Shown: positions 16,884 to 25,742 of the stretch, one piece after another
Layout of the letters: every line of letters begins with the position of its first letter
Position numbering within the stretch: position 1 is the stretch's first letter
From: a virus
Direction: 5' to 3' (one strand)
Length of the DNA stretch: 44,026 nucleotides
Virus record (IMG/VR): IMGVR_UViG_3300045120_000191
Span: 1-44,026 of that record
Translations under genes and position numbers: made by a program
The notes under the pieces: model-generated
What the model was told of the DNA's origin: nothing
The model's database searches: none
The model's input: only the letters and a program-made list of their open reading frames with translations

Positions 16884-17876
16884 TTAGGTTACGACAGCGC
16901 CCTGCTTGATCCCGTTCATGAGAATATGGGCGAGCGGGTTACGCATCTCCACACCCCATTCAGCAAGAATCAGCCTAGTCTCGGCATCACCGATCTTCGC
17001 GATAGGATACTGGCGGAAATTCCGGTAGTACCCAAGAGCAACGAAATCAGGATCCAAGAGCAGGCCAACGTCCGACGGAATCCACAAAGATGGCATTACC
17101 TTGATCCTACCGAAATCGGTGGATATGATGTCAACCGTCTCAACGACTTCCGTCTTCCCAACAAGCACCTGCGTGCTTGCACGACCCTTGAAGGTAGATA
17201 CAGTGCGCTTGATTGCCGGCGGAACGATCCACGTATCCGGACGAGCACCGTTGCCGTAGGCGCGTTCCATTGCATCACCAAGCATTACCTCGGTAAGGGC
17301 AATCTGAGAAGCACCTGCGACAGCAGCAAAAGCACCCGTAGCAGTTACCGGAAGCCCAGTGATAACGCCGATAACGGCATCGCCAGCAACGGAGTTACGG
17401 TCAACAGCACGAGCAATCCAGTGACAAATCGCCTCAGTCTTACGAGCCGTAGCATCGTCGCCATCTGCACGAGCCTGTCTGCTCGACATAATGGTTTCAA
17501 TGTCCGACTTGAGGATCTTGGATTTCATTGCCATCTGGTGGCCCATTTCGGAGCCCTTACCAGCCGCATCCGCCGCTTCCTGCGAGCCAGAAACAGTCGC
17601 ATCGCGCGACGAAATCTGACATACGTTGGTCAGACGAACGGTCGGGGTTCCGGCAGCCCGGATCAGCTCGAAACCTTCGAGCTGCGCATTGTTCGGATCG
17701 ACGTTCGGCAGGTTTTCGGTCTGCCAATCGAAGGTCCGGTTCTTGACGTTCCTACGGCGAGCCAGTGACATGACCGGAGTGTCGAACGGATCAATATTGT
17801 AAATCGCGTTCGAAAGGTCTTCACGATTGCTCGTCGTGGAATACGTCGTATAGGCATTCGCAACTTTATTTGCCAT
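16884..17876 (-). CDS. Major capsid protein, SU10 / DUF5309-like
   Basis: 330 aa. The N-terminus NREDLSNAIYNIDPFDTPVM followed by a TFDWQTE segment is characteristic of the SU10-type (DUF5309) HK97-fold capsid proteins; length is normal for the family. It follows the scaffold gene and precedes a strong terminator, as expected for the most abundant virion protein. The ATG is preceded by GGAAGTGAGAAAACGTC, a moderate ribosome site. Confidence 0.88.
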   Translation of the reverse strand: MANKVANAYTTYSTTSNREDLSNAIYNIDPFDTPVMSLARRRNVKNRTFDWQTENLPNVDPNNAQLEGFELIRAAGTPTVRLTNVCQISSRDATVSGSQEAADAAGKGSEMGHQMAMKSKILKSDIETIMSSRQARADGDDATARKTEAICHWIARAVDRNSVAGDAVIGVITGLPVTATGAFAAVAGASQIALTEVMLGDAMERAYGNGARPDTWIVPPAIKRTVSTFKGRASTQVLVGKTEVVETVDIISTDFGRIKVMPSLWIPSDVGLLLDPDFVALGYYRNFRQYPIAKIGDAETRLILAEWGVEMRNPLAHILMNGIKQGAVVT

Positions 17877-17885
17877 GACGTTTTC

Positions 17886-18977
17886 TCACTTCCGACGAAT
17901 GATTTGATCGAAGACTGGACCAGCTGCTTCCAACGAGCCAGTCTTGGCGAGGGTTTTCATTGCGTCAGTGAAGCCTTTGTGACCAGTAGCGTTCACAGAA
18001 CGTTTTCCGGGTCCGGGTGTTACTGACTTAGTGGCCACCTGTTTGGGCCTTGGACGAGCCGCAACGATACGGTCGTACTTTGAGGCTTTCAACAGAATCT
18101 GAAGCATTCGGCTATCAAACACGCCGCTTAGCTCCTCTTCTGAGAAACCCTCTGAAAGCGCCGTTCGGCGCATTGCTTGGAGATCCTTTCCCTTACGAGC
18201 AGGGTCAGTCCCCCACATCTTTGAATTGATGCGATTAAACCGAGTTTCCTCGGTCTGCGCATATACCTTCAGCTGAGTAGAATCGTGTGCTGATTGCTGT
18301 CGGATTAGATCATTACGCTGCTCTTGCAGCTTCTGTTGAAACCCGGCAACCTGCTGATAATATTTCTGAAGCCCGCGAGCCCTGTTCGGATCCTTTTCAA
18401 ACTCCTTATCCCAATCCGGCTCAGGAGGAACCAATTCCTTCAACTGAGCTTCCATGGTCGTAATAAGCTGGTGGGCGTAGTTGTAATTATTCACAACCTC
18501 CGCAGCAGCGGCTTGGACGACTTTGTGATTTTCTGCGACCTCCGAAAGGCGGCGGTGGAAGGTTTCTGTGCGAATGTAGCCTTCGAGAGCTTCCTTGAGC
18601 GGAACGGAGGCTTCTTCCCCATCAACCATCACCTTTACTTTAGTGCTGAGATCTAAATCGCCCGCCTCGACGACTTTCTCATCGTCTTCTTCCGACTCTT
18701 CTTCCTCGTCGGGTTCCTCTTCCTCTACCTCTTCAGGCTCCCCATCGTCCTCAGGAGCATCCCGTTTGGCATATATCACCTCGTCTGGATCAGAATCATC
18801 ATCCCCACCGCCTTTATCGGGGGATTCGTCATCCACCTCCAAATTTCCGAGATTTTTAAACATGCGATCGGTGGGCTTCTCTGCCTTCTCCTCTTTCGGA
18901 GCAGGCGGATTGCCACGCTGTTCGCTAGAAATCTCTGCGTCGAATGCCTGTGCGGCTTCGTCCATATCATCCGGCAT
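17886..18977 (-). CDS. Scaffold protein
   Basis: 363 aa. Very acidic N-terminal region (about residues 45-105, with runs of Glu and Asp), central coiled-coil-type helices (about 140-270, QKLQEQRNDLIRQQS) and a basic C-terminus (RPRPKQ...GKRS). This acidic-to-basic polarity and the position between portal and capsid genes are typical of capsid scaffolds, which bind the coat through a basic tail. No protease motif is seen. Start ATG 18977 overlaps the preceding stop. Confidence 0.75.
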   Translation of the reverse strand: MPDDMDEAAQAFDAEISSEQRGNPPAPKEEKAEKPTDRMFKNLGNLEVDDESPDKGGGDDDSDPDEVIYAKRDAPEDDGEPEEVEEEEPDEEEESEEDDEKVVEAGDLDLSTKVKVMVDGEEASVPLKEALEGYIRTETFHRRLSEVAENHKVVQAAAAEVVNNYNYAHQLITTMEAQLKELVPPEPDWDKEFEKDPNRARGLQKYYQQVAGFQQKLQEQRNDLIRQQSAHDSTQLKVYAQTEETRFNRINSKMWGTDPARKGKDLQAMRRTALSEGFSEEELSGVFDSRMLQILLKASKYDRIVAARPRPKQVATKSVTPGPGKRSVNATGHKGFTDAMKTLAKTGSLEAAGPVFDQIIRRK

Positions 18978-19218
18978 GATAAGCTCTCTTCTGGGCCATC
19001 TTCTGATCGTTGATAATGCTGATAAAGTTCAACTCAAACTCCGCCAGCACTTTCAACATAGCGTGCGCGTTTTGAGAATCTTGTGAACCTATCGGCGCGT
19101 TGCGCATACGATCAGTGAAGTCCTGTTCCATCTTCTTTAATACCTCTTTGTATAAAGGACTACCAAGAATAGCCCTCGCCTCAGAGGCACGTTCATCAAG
19201 CTCCAGTTCCCTCGGCAC
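18967..19218 (-). CDS. 83-aa protein between portal and scaffold genes
   Basis: GTG 19218 is chosen as start because GGAGG lies 8 nt upstream inside the end of the portal gene; the longer frame has an implausible Arg-rich N-terminus. The protein is helical and charged (LGSPLYKEVLKKMEQDFTDRMRNAP), 23 bases overlapping the portal stop. Small genes in this position occur in many podophages; function unknown. Confidence 0.75.
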   Translation of the reverse strand: MPRELELDERASEARAILGSPLYKEVLKKMEQDFTDRMRNAPIGSQDSQNAHAMLKVLAEFELNFISIINDQKMAQKRAYHAG

Positions 19219-21319
19219 TCGCCGTTTCCTCCGCCTGATTTTGTTCCATGATGCGCATCTCATTAACATCCACTGAGAACTGCGCTTCGATCTTGGCTGC
19301 GTCTAGCATGCTTGTGACCATCAACTGATCGCGGCGGAAATCGTCATCCATCTTCAGCTTTTGCTGATCGGCAATCTGCTTAGTCTTATCCTTCAGCAGC
19401 TCAACCTTGCGCTTCTCCATCTCAGCCTGAGCGAGCACCAACGCCGGATCCGGCTCTTTCGGCTGCTGCGCAACCTGCATCATTACTTCCGGAGTGACCT
19501 CCTTGAAGTAGCGCTTGGTATTCTTGACATTGGCAATTGCCATCATGTCTTCAACTGTCGCCATAAACTCCTGTGGACCGACCACCGGGTTGCTCACCCC
19601 GAACTTCTCAATGACCATGATCTGAGTATTCTTAACCTCGGTCAGAGCCATTAGACGAGCAATATCTGTGCCCTTCCCGAGAGTCGGATTCACCGAAATG
19701 CGCATGCTGGGGTCATAAGTAGAGGGGTTAACATCGGCCCACTTGCCACGAAGCTGAACTGTGCGCTGCTGATTCGGATGCGCGGTAATCTCGCGCAAAA
19801 TGCCCTTAAACAGGGGCTTAAGAAGCGTTTCCGCCATCAGTCGCGCGATCAGCTCGATACGCTCTTGCGCCCCAGAAATGATCGCCTCAACGCCGGTCAG
19901 AGAAGTGCTCTGGAGGGCTTTGGGGTCAACACCTTTCGACGCGTCCGAAATGCCAGTACGAACTTGCCGTAGCCTCTCCATAGCTTCGAACATCGTAAAG
20001 ACCGGCTGGCCCACAAACTGGTGTTGAAGCGACATAAGGGTCTCTTGAGGAACCCCTCTCGTACGAATCCCAGCGCCGATTTCTTCGTTAAGAACATCAT
20101 CCACGTTCACCATCAATTCGTTGAAAACAGTTCGCGGCCAGATAGACTGCGCAAGCGAGTCGAGAGACCCCCGAAGCATATTAGTCTTAATTCTTTGGAT
20201 ATCTGTGACAAGATCAGCAGGACAATCGCCGATCAACGTGTGCGGCTTCGGATCGGGACAACCGACAGCAAAATTCGCCCACTGAACGGCTTTATCCGCC
20301 AATATCTCAAAGTTATCACCAACGACGCATATTTTCCGGAGTTCCTCGATCCCGTCACCATCTTTGTCGATTCGAATATAATACTCCCCATATCGAATTT
20401 CGTAATCCTCAAGCGGACTGCCCTCATCCAATCCGATATTTCGGAATATTCTGTCTGGGGAATATGGCTGCGTCGCTCCGGTGTGTTGGCGTAACGTAGT
20501 TTCATCATAGCCAGCCGCGATTAGTTCGCCAAGGCGCTTGATGGTGTCGAATCCGATCAACGCCGCATCGTCAACCGTCTTCGCCTTCCGGTCTATTCTG
20601 AATTCATCCAGCGGCACTCCGACGATCTTAATCATCGGCTTGCCCACTTCCCAACGCAGCGTTACCTCCATTAAGCCGGGTTGAGATTCAGATGGATTCG
20701 TCTCGACCACCTCTATGGATTCGTTCTCCGAAATGAGGAGCTGAATTTGTTCCTGAGTAATATTTTCAAATTCCTGCGTTACGACATCAGTTTCCGTGTC
20801 GTTATACCAATGCAGAACGCATGTCTTCGTCGAAAGGGCGTCCTTAAATGCGTCGTGGAGAAGCATGAACCCAGGATTGTCTTCCCAGAACACATACTCT
20901 ATATATTCCGTAGCCTGCTTAGCCATCTCCTCTTGACCATCGTGGTTCGGCGCGCAGAAAACAATGTGCTCAGGCGAGCAGAAAATGCGAATAAGTGACG
21001 GCATAATCGCCATGACGGTATCACGAACATCCGTTGATACAACTGTCGAAGTGGTCGGCACTCCATCTTCGTCAACCGATTCCACTGGTGGCAGATCGCC
21101 ATAAAAATATTGCAGCAAAGTATCCCGTTCAGGCTGCAACACACTTTCTTCGAACGTCTGGGAATCTTCGATCAGCGCACGAACCAGGAATGTGTATTGT
21201 TCCGGATCCTTGGCATCCGTTTCAGAGGTTCCGTAATCCGACCCCACCCCGCTGTTCTCAAAGACGCGATCATCCGGGAGCGGTTCAGGATTCAGGGGTT
21301 TATTAAAAACAACGTTCAC
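19196..21319 (-). CDS. Portal protein
   Basis: 707 aa, GTG start overlapping the TerL stop (GTGA). The size, the long acidic N-terminal region, the DFxxDxxA-type core and the long helical C-terminal barrel (Lys/Glu/Gln-rich from about residue 610) match the large P22-type portal proteins. It follows TerS and TerL directly, the standard order. It would form the dodecameric DNA gate at one capsid vertex. A segment with GISDASKGVDPKALQSTSLTG is typical of this family. Confidence 0.88.
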   Translation of the reverse strand: MNVVFNKPLNPEPLPDDRVFENSGVGSDYGTSETDAKDPEQYTFLVRALIEDSQTFEESVLQPERDTLLQYFYGDLPPVESVDEDGVPTTSTVVSTDVRDTVMAIMPSLIRIFCSPEHIVFCAPNHDGQEEMAKQATEYIEYVFWEDNPGFMLLHDAFKDALSTKTCVLHWYNDTETDVVTQEFENITQEQIQLLISENESIEVVETNPSESQPGLMEVTLRWEVGKPMIKIVGVPLDEFRIDRKAKTVDDAALIGFDTIKRLGELIAAGYDETTLRQHTGATQPYSPDRIFRNIGLDEGSPLEDYEIRYGEYYIRIDKDGDGIEELRKICVVGDNFEILADKAVQWANFAVGCPDPKPHTLIGDCPADLVTDIQRIKTNMLRGSLDSLAQSIWPRTVFNELMVNVDDVLNEEIGAGIRTRGVPQETLMSLQHQFVGQPVFTMFEAMERLRQVRTGISDASKGVDPKALQSTSLTGVEAIISGAQERIELIARLMAETLLKPLFKGILREITAHPNQQRTVQLRGKWADVNPSTYDPSMRISVNPTLGKGTDIARLMALTEVKNTQIMVIEKFGVSNPVVGPQEFMATVEDMMAIANVKNTKRYFKEVTPEVMMQVAQQPKEPDPALVLAQAEMEKRKVELLKDKTKQIADQQKLKMDDDFRRDQLMVTSMLDAAKIEAQFSVDVNEMRIMEQNQAEETASAEGTGA

Positions 21320-22653
21320 AGCCTGAGCCTCCGAATACGTCTACGCAACGGCCCATTGAGCGGTATTACATTGCTGCTCCTCCCCGAAAGGGTGCCCAGA
21401 GTCATGTTGAGAGCAACTGCACCAATACGAGCAGCGTCTGCGGCGTGCGACGCCCAGTTATGAATGGGTCTACCGGTCTTGCCCTTGGAATAGTTAATCA
21501 GGGCCTGTATTCCGGCTTCGCAACGAGTCTGATCAAACCAGCACATGCGCAAGGTGGAACGCAACGCGCTTATGCCATCTTCAACTGAAACCATCGGGCA
21601 TACTATTATGTCTTCGAGGAAATTGCTCAAAGTATCGTAACGTGTCTTCCCGGTGCTTTGTTCGCGCGCCTTGATGTCGTGAGGCAGAACGTGTCCACCG
21701 TAAACGTAGTTCTGGCGGTTCTTAAGCTGCAACGCGTAATATTCCAGCCCCTGCCCCGTGTTGTGGATGCAATCAATAATATGGAGTGACTTCCCCGCGC
21801 GTTGCACGAGCCATATGAACGTCTCGTCGTCTATTCCGAGGTCCCACCACGTGAACACTGGCTGGTCAGGCTGCCACGGAACACTGGTCATTCGGCCTTG
21901 AAGACGCAGCTCGTTCATTATCTCTGCGTAGTAAGCCCCTTCGATAGGTGCGTTGAAGTCGCACAGCATTTCGCGGGCATATTCGGCGGCGCTCATGTCC
22001 TCTGTCATCTCCCGGACTTCATCCGGATCGAGCGCGTCGGTTTCTGTGACAGGTATTACGTGTATCCCCCACTTCTCGGGATCGCGCTCAGCGCGTTTCT
22101 TAATTGCGTGGAAGTGGTCATCGCCGTTGCTAGTACCACTTACGATTGCCCAACCACGATAATCTGCCAAGCAAGGACGTACAACGCTACTCCAAGCAGA
22201 CGGGTTGAGCATAGGAAACTCATCGAGAGCAGCGCCGTCGAAATATAACCCGCGCATACGTTCATAAGCGCCCGAACCACCGTAAAGAGATATCTTTGCT
22301 TCATTCGGTAATACGCAGAATAGATCACCCTCCGAAAACTTAACCCCTGGAATGGGCGCTGTGTAGTGTTTCAAATATCCCCAGACCAGATCTTTGGCCT
22401 GCGCGAAGCTTGGCCCAATATATGCGTAACGCGGCGGCGGGCTTTTGCGGGTATTTTCGAGCGCCTTCTTAATCAGATGATTTATGATTCCTACCGTCTT
22501 CCCCGCGCGGCGATGCATAGTCACAAACAGGAAGCGCTTATCAGATTGGTGAATGGGTTGTACGTGTTTCCTCGGCACGTAAGGAATAATTATCTGCTGC
22601 GGCTCTACGGGGTCGCCAACATCTACATCTATTTGAGCAGCGTCAAGAATCAT
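21316..22653 (-). CDS. terL: Terminase large subunit
   Basis: 445 aa. ATPase domain with Walker A-type HRRAGKT (residues 47-53) and Walker B ALDEF (Asp144, Glu145), then an RNase H-like nuclease domain whose first acidic residue is probably Asp271 in WWDLGIDD. It cuts concatemers and pumps DNA through the portal. The start overlaps the small-subunit stop by 11 nt. The headful or cohesive-end mode cannot be decided from the protein alone. Confidence 0.93.
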   Translation of the reverse strand: MILDAAQIDVDVGDPVEPQQIIIPYVPRKHVQPIHQSDKRFLFVTMHRRAGKTVGIINHLIKKALENTRKSPPPRYAYIGPSFAQAKDLVWGYLKHYTAPIPGVKFSEGDLFCVLPNEAKISLYGGSGAYERMRGLYFDGAALDEFPMLNPSAWSSVVRPCLADYRGWAIVSGTSNGDDHFHAIKKRAERDPEKWGIHVIPVTETDALDPDEVREMTEDMSAAEYAREMLCDFNAPIEGAYYAEIMNELRLQGRMTSVPWQPDQPVFTWWDLGIDDETFIWLVQRAGKSLHIIDCIHNTGQGLEYYALQLKNRQNYVYGGHVLPHDIKAREQSTGKTRYDTLSNFLEDIIVCPMVSVEDGISALRSTLRMCWFDQTRCEAGIQALINYSKGKTGRPIHNWASHAADAARIGAVALNMTLGTLSGRSSNVIPLNGPLRRRIRRLRL

Positions 22654-23149
22654 TATCGTCGACTATTTCCCCCTCGATAGTCTTTGGTTCGTCGGGCTTG
22701 AACTGCGTTCCGTCGGCCCACCCGACTATCATTGTACCTGATCCGGTATTCTTCACCGAAAGGGAGGGGTTAGAACCCGCCCCCCAGCCTCTCTTCTTTG
22801 CTTTCGACGAGCTGAGAACAAATTTCGCCATCTGGTCCTGTCGGCTCTTGTCGTCCTCATCGTCGAGCGCTTCTGATACGATCACCTCGGCGCGATCGAT
22901 CAGCTGTTCCGTGGCCTCTTCTACTTCCCGAGACAGATATTGGGACTTTACAACAAAATTTCGTAGACGGGCGGACGGGACTTTGAGTATGGAAGCAGCT
23001 TGAGTAATATTTCCACGCGCATACCAAATCGCGGTCCTACATTCTTCCACATCAAGGGGTAGCTCGACTGGCCGTTGTGAATACGGCATCGTTGGTAGCG
23101 GGAGCAAGTCCAGCGGTATTCGCGGATCAAGGGTCGCGACGTCATTCAC
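22643..23149 (-). CDS. terS: Terminase small subunit
   Basis: 168 aa, GTG start at 23149. Residues about 43-70 form a helix-turn-helix of TerS type (ARGNITQAASILKVPSARLR). The remainder has a helical oligomerisation segment and a C-terminal tail ending in acidic residues (EIVDDNDS). It would recognise the packaging site and hand DNA to TerL, encoded immediately downstream. Confidence 0.82.
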   Translation of the reverse strand: MNDVATLDPRIPLDLLPLPTMPYSQRPVELPLDVEECRTAIWYARGNITQAASILKVPSARLRNFVVKSQYLSREVEEATEQLIDRAEVIVSEALDDEDDKSRQDQMAKFVLSSSKAKKRGWGAGSNPSLSVKNTGSGTMIVGWADGTQFKPDEPKTIEGEIVDDNDS

Positions 23150-23158
23150 CGAAAGGAC

Positions 23159-23353
23159 CTATTCAATGCCGAATGCGTCCTTCATTTCTCCGAGGTTCAC
23201 CTTGACGCCACCGTAACCGAAAAGGGTAAACTCATTGGGGGCGTCTCTCGGGTATCCGCGAAGCAGTTTTACTATTTTAGCCTTGCTCGCGGCCACTCTC
23301 TGTTCTCTAGCATCGGCGAGCGCGTCGAGACGCTCCATTTCTGTCTGCGCCAT
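23159..23353 (-). CDS. 64-aa late-operon protein of unknown function
   Basis: 64 aa with AGGAG 7 nt before ATG 23353. N-terminal helix with many Arg, Ala and Glu (LDALADAREQRVAASKAKIV), then a short beta part (FTLFGYGGVKVNLGE). No known family. It ends just before the TerS start. Confidence 0.65.
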   Translation of the reverse strand: MAQTEMERLDALADAREQRVAASKAKIVKLLRGYPRDAPNEFTLFGYGGVKVNLGEMKDAFGIE

Positions 23354-23412
23354 AGTTTTCTCCTAGTGGTTCTGCAGTGCTCCAACAAGTTGAAGCGTCA
23401 CCGAAAAGGGGG

Positions 23413-24006
23413 CTAGGCCGCCTTTGGTGCTGGTATAATCAGGCTGTCCCGTTCGGCAACCTGTTCCGCGATAGTGCTATAATCGCGGTTATATGCCGGG
23501 GAGGAGTATTTGTACACTTGCGGGGATGGGTTCATGCCCGCTTCTGTCAGGTATGCCCCGGCTGGCGTCGAAAGTACAACGGGCGGTGCTACAATGGTCG
23601 CCGAAACGGGGGCAGCAGGTTTATTCACGGGGGGTATGTTCGTTGCTGTTCCCACTGGGGAACCTACTTCGTCGAGCTCAATCCAGCCCTGCTCTCCCGA
23701 CTTGAGTTCGCCCTTGAGTGATTCCTGCTCCGCCGCGTCAAGGGGAACCGGTCTGACCAGATTGACGCGCGGGTCGGACGGATCCATCTTTCCTATGGGC
23801 TGCAGGTTAGAATCAATCGCCCTCCCGTCCAGAAACATTTGTTCCATTGGGTCTGCCAGCCGGGAACCGAAAGGGGCTATCACAGGGCGGGCTTCAGGGG
23901 CTGCTTTGCCCGCAGCCGCGTGCTGTTTAGCCTGTTCACGCTTCGCAGCTTCTTGCTTCTGCTTCTCAGCATCATTCGGTGCTGCTGGCTTCTGCGGGTC
24001 CGACAT
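23413..24006 (-). CDS. 197-aa Ala/Pro-rich protein of unknown function
   Basis: 197 aa with CAGGAG upstream of ATG 24006, overlapping the preceding gene by 35 nt. N-terminal 45 residues are a charged helix rich in Lys, Gln, Ala (KQKQEAAKREQAKQHAAA). The middle is Pro-rich and the end contains YNRDYSTIAEQVAERD. No family recognised. Second gene of the late operon, so possibly involved in packaging or head assembly. Confidence 0.65.
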   Translation of the reverse strand: MSDPQKPAAPNDAEKQKQEAAKREQAKQHAAAGKAAPEARPVIAPFGSRLADPMEQMFLDGRAIDSNLQPIGKMDPSDPRVNLVRPVPLDAAEQESLKGELKSGEQGWIELDEVGSPVGTATNIPPVNKPAAPVSATIVAPPVVLSTPAGAYLTEAGMNPSPQVYKYSSPAYNRDYSTIAEQVAERDSLIIPAPKAA

Positions 24007-24223
24007 CCTGATTCTCCTGATTAGTCGCCGAAAGGGAGGAAGGGGGCGCTACCGCCTTCGTGAACCAGTGTCGTGCTAGGTCCAATGCTGATATGAAGCT
24101 AGACTTGTACTCGCTATCCGGCAATGAAGAGGTTCTCGCCGAAAGGGTATCCAAGTCGGAATGGCCAAGCTTCATCAAACGTTCCTGTTGCGGGGTGAGC
24201 GAGGGAACGTCTTCATCTAACAT
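23972..24223 (-). CDS. 83-aa first gene of the late operon, unknown function
   Basis: ATG 24223 is preferred because the upstream in-frame ATGs lie within or before the -10 box of the late promoter. 83 aa, helical N-terminus (LTPQQERLMKLGHSDLDTL), polar C-terminus. The ribosome site is weak, so this start is not firm. No known domain. Confidence 0.55.
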   Translation of the reverse strand: MLDEDVPSLTPQQERLMKLGHSDLDTLSARTSSLPDSEYKSSFISALDLARHWFTKAVAPPSSLSATNQENQDVGPAEASSTE

Positions 24224-24269
24224 ATGGTGTATCTTCGCCGAAAGAGGAAAAGGAGGCGGTAGCGAAATG

Positions 24270-24298
24270 AGCATAGCACGCGCGCGTGGGGCTGTCAA
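24270..24298 (-). promoter_or_regulatory. Main leftward (late) promoter
   Basis: Minus strand: TTGACA (24298-24293), 17-base spacer ending in TGC (extended -10), TATGCT (24275-24270). It precedes the whole structural operon and stands back to back with the rightward promoter at 24501. Confidence 0.7.
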
Positions 24299-24600
24299 GT
24301 AGGAAGGGGACGTTCGGAACGCGAGGAACTAGGGGGCGGGAATGTGGGGTAGTGACTTTCGAAGAAATCACGTAGTAGCATACGCTAAGCGGAAAATGAC
24401 GCGCGTCGAACGGGTCCCCTCAACTTCCGGTTGCACAACGCGCAGTTGTGCACGGGGGAGTTGCAAAACGCCCGCCGGGCGAGCCACAACTCCGGGTTGA
24501 TTGACCCGGCCGGCTCGCCGTGGTAGGATGAGAGATCGGCGCGGCTCGCGTCGAGGCGGCCCGGCGCAACCGGGGGTTGCACAACTCAAGGAACGCAACC
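24299..24600. other. Divergent control region with inverted repeats
   Basis: This gene-free stretch separates the two arms. It holds a hairpin TGCACAAC-5 nt-GTTGTGCA (24432-24452), a nested structure with outer GAGTTG/CAACTC (24458-24463, 24487-24492) around inner CGCCC/GGGCG (24469-24481), the rightward promoter 24501-24529, and a second TTGCACAAC at 24578. Such symmetry suits an operator or replication origin; which one is not shown. Confidence 0.6.
24501..24529 (+). promoter_or_regulatory. Rightward (early) promoter, first of the arm
   Basis: TTGACC (24501-24506), 17-base spacer, TAGGAT (24524-24529). Predicted start near 24536, leaving a 65-nt leader before ATG 24601. Confidence 0.65.
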
Positions 24601-25188
24601 ATGGCACGTAAGCACAAGACCATCCTCGACAACTCTAAGTTGCAGGAGGATACCACCATCGAAACCACAACCACCAATAGTGAGGCCATTATGACCACAA
24701 CCACCGATACCCCTCGCGTCCTCGAGGATCTGACCCAGCAGCTGAACGGCACGACCGCTCCGAGCGAGGAGCAGCAGAAGCGCGACGACGAGGAGATCGA
24801 ATACCAGATCGCGCTGCCGCGTTCGGTCGTCGCCAAGAAGTTCAAGATCCGCTACAAGCTGCTCGCGAAGGAGCGCGGCGACACGACGAAGGCGGCGAAG
24901 CGGAGCAAGTGGGACTGGCTCGCGCAGCAGATGGCTGAGCTGACTCTCACCGACAAGGCGAAACTCAAGGTCGCCGAGTTCGAAGAGCTGATGGCAGCCA
25001 ACGGCATCGATTGCAGCCGCTGGCCGAATCGCGCTCCGGGCTGGGAAGGCCGGCTGAGGATGACCGCCTGCTTGGTCCTGCGCAAGCAGATGGCAGACGC
25101 CGCCGATGGCGTTCTCTTCCTCGCAGACGGCACGACTCGCCAGATGCCGGAAGCACAGCTGGCCGAGCTGGTCGCAAAGTACGCCTAG
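24601..25188 (+). CDS. First early gene; carries the three-copy NGID domain
   Basis: 195 aa from ATG 24601, with AAGGA 8 nt upstream; ATG 24691 is an alternative. Residues 1-60 are Thr-rich and polar. Residues about 75-185 contain a domain also found in the proteins at 32594 and 37223: a Y-K-x-x-x-x-x-RG segment, DWLA, then F-E-E-L-M-x-A-NGID, G-W-E-GR-x-RMT and an L-A-x-K hydrophobic end. Function of the domain is unknown. Codon use is GC-rich, as in the two paralogues. The stop TAG overlaps stem II of hammerhead ribozyme 1. Confidence 0.8.
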   Translation: MARKHKTILDNSKLQEDTTIETTTTNSEAIMTTTTDTPRVLEDLTQQLNGTTAPSEEQQKRDDEEIEYQIALPRSVVAKKFKIRYKLLAKERGDTTKAAKRSKWDWLAQQMAELTLTDKAKLKVAEFEELMAANGIDCSRWPNRAPGWEGRLRMTACLVLRKQMADAADGVLFLADGTTRQMPEAQLAELVAKYA

Positions 25189-25251
25189 GCCGAAAGGGAG
25201 GGCGCGCGAATGCGCCCAACCTCCAACCGTGAAGCGGTTGCTGATGAGGCC
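25188..25251 (+). ncRNA. Type II hammerhead ribozyme 1
   Basis: All core elements are present in circular order with stem II open: GGCC (25188-25191), GAAA (25192-25195), stem III (25196-25221, 2 bp, a 2x2 internal loop, then 6 bp), U-C cleavage dinucleotide (25222-25223), stem I of 6 bp (25224-25229/25235-25240) with loop UGAAG, CUGAUGA (25241-25247), GGCC (25248-25251). Predicted self-cleavage after C25223. It begins in the stop codon of the preceding gene and ends 24 nt before the next ATG. Confidence 0.85.
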
Positions 25252-25275
25252 AGTTCGCACTCAAGGACGAAGACA

Positions 25276-25458
25276 ATGAAAATGCAGACACGTGAATTCC
25301 ATGCGAAGCGATTCGCAGGGTTGCGCGAAATGAAGCGCGAGCGCGAAGAGTCGAAGCGCTGGGAACGATTCCTCGTGGATCGTGCCGAATTCGACGAACA
25401 CCTTAAGCGTACGCTCGATGTGTGGGAAGAAATGATGAAAAATGCAGGAGACAGGTGA
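25276..25458 (+). CDS. 60-aa charged helical early protein
   Basis: ATG 25276 with AAGGA upstream, directly after hammerhead 1; the upstream in-frame extension is inside the ribozyme and is rejected. The product is almost all Lys/Arg/Glu helix (LREMKREREESKRWERFLVDRAEFDE). No family recognised. Confidence 0.65.
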   Translation: MKMQTREFHAKRFAGLREMKREREESKRWERFLVDRAEFDEHLKRTLDVWEEMMKNAGDR

Positions 25459-25460
25459 GC

Positions 25461-25742
25461 ATGGAAAAGATGTGGATCGAAATTGATAAATGGTTCGGCA
25501 ACCAGTTGCGTGGAACAATTAAATGCGCAACGCTAGCTGAATGCGAAGCACTTGTGTATGAACGATTCGGCTCAGACATCAACTGGGGCGATACGCAAAT
25601 GGGCTTCCATATAACGGAAGAGAATGCTGATTACGAAATGGTGTTTGCTGAAGGAGGACCAGAACTATGGGAAATATCCATGTTTGATGATGATGGCATC
25701 ATAGAATGGAACGAAGAGCTTCTGATAGGAGAAATGAAATGA
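25461..25742 (+). CDS. 93-aa acidic early protein
   Basis: ATG 25461, two bases after the previous stop. Acidic, rich in Glu, Trp and Met, beta-alpha appearance (GFHITEENADYEMVF, ELWEISMFDDDG). No known domain; many phage early proteins that act on host enzymes have this size and charge, but that is only a parallel. The stop overlaps the next ATG (ATGA). Confidence 0.7.
   Translation: MEKMWIEIDKWFGNQLRGTIKCATLAECEALVYERFGSDINWGDTQMGFHITEENADYEMVFAEGGPELWEISMFDDDGIIEWNEELLIGEMK

Noticed and set aside
16848-17768. 306-codon plus-strand frame opposite the capsid gene
   Set aside because: Antisense to a well recognised capsid gene; no protein family pattern.
24586-25260. 224-codon minus-strand frame
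   Set aside because: Antisense to the first early gene and ribozyme 1; Leu/Arg-rich shadow.
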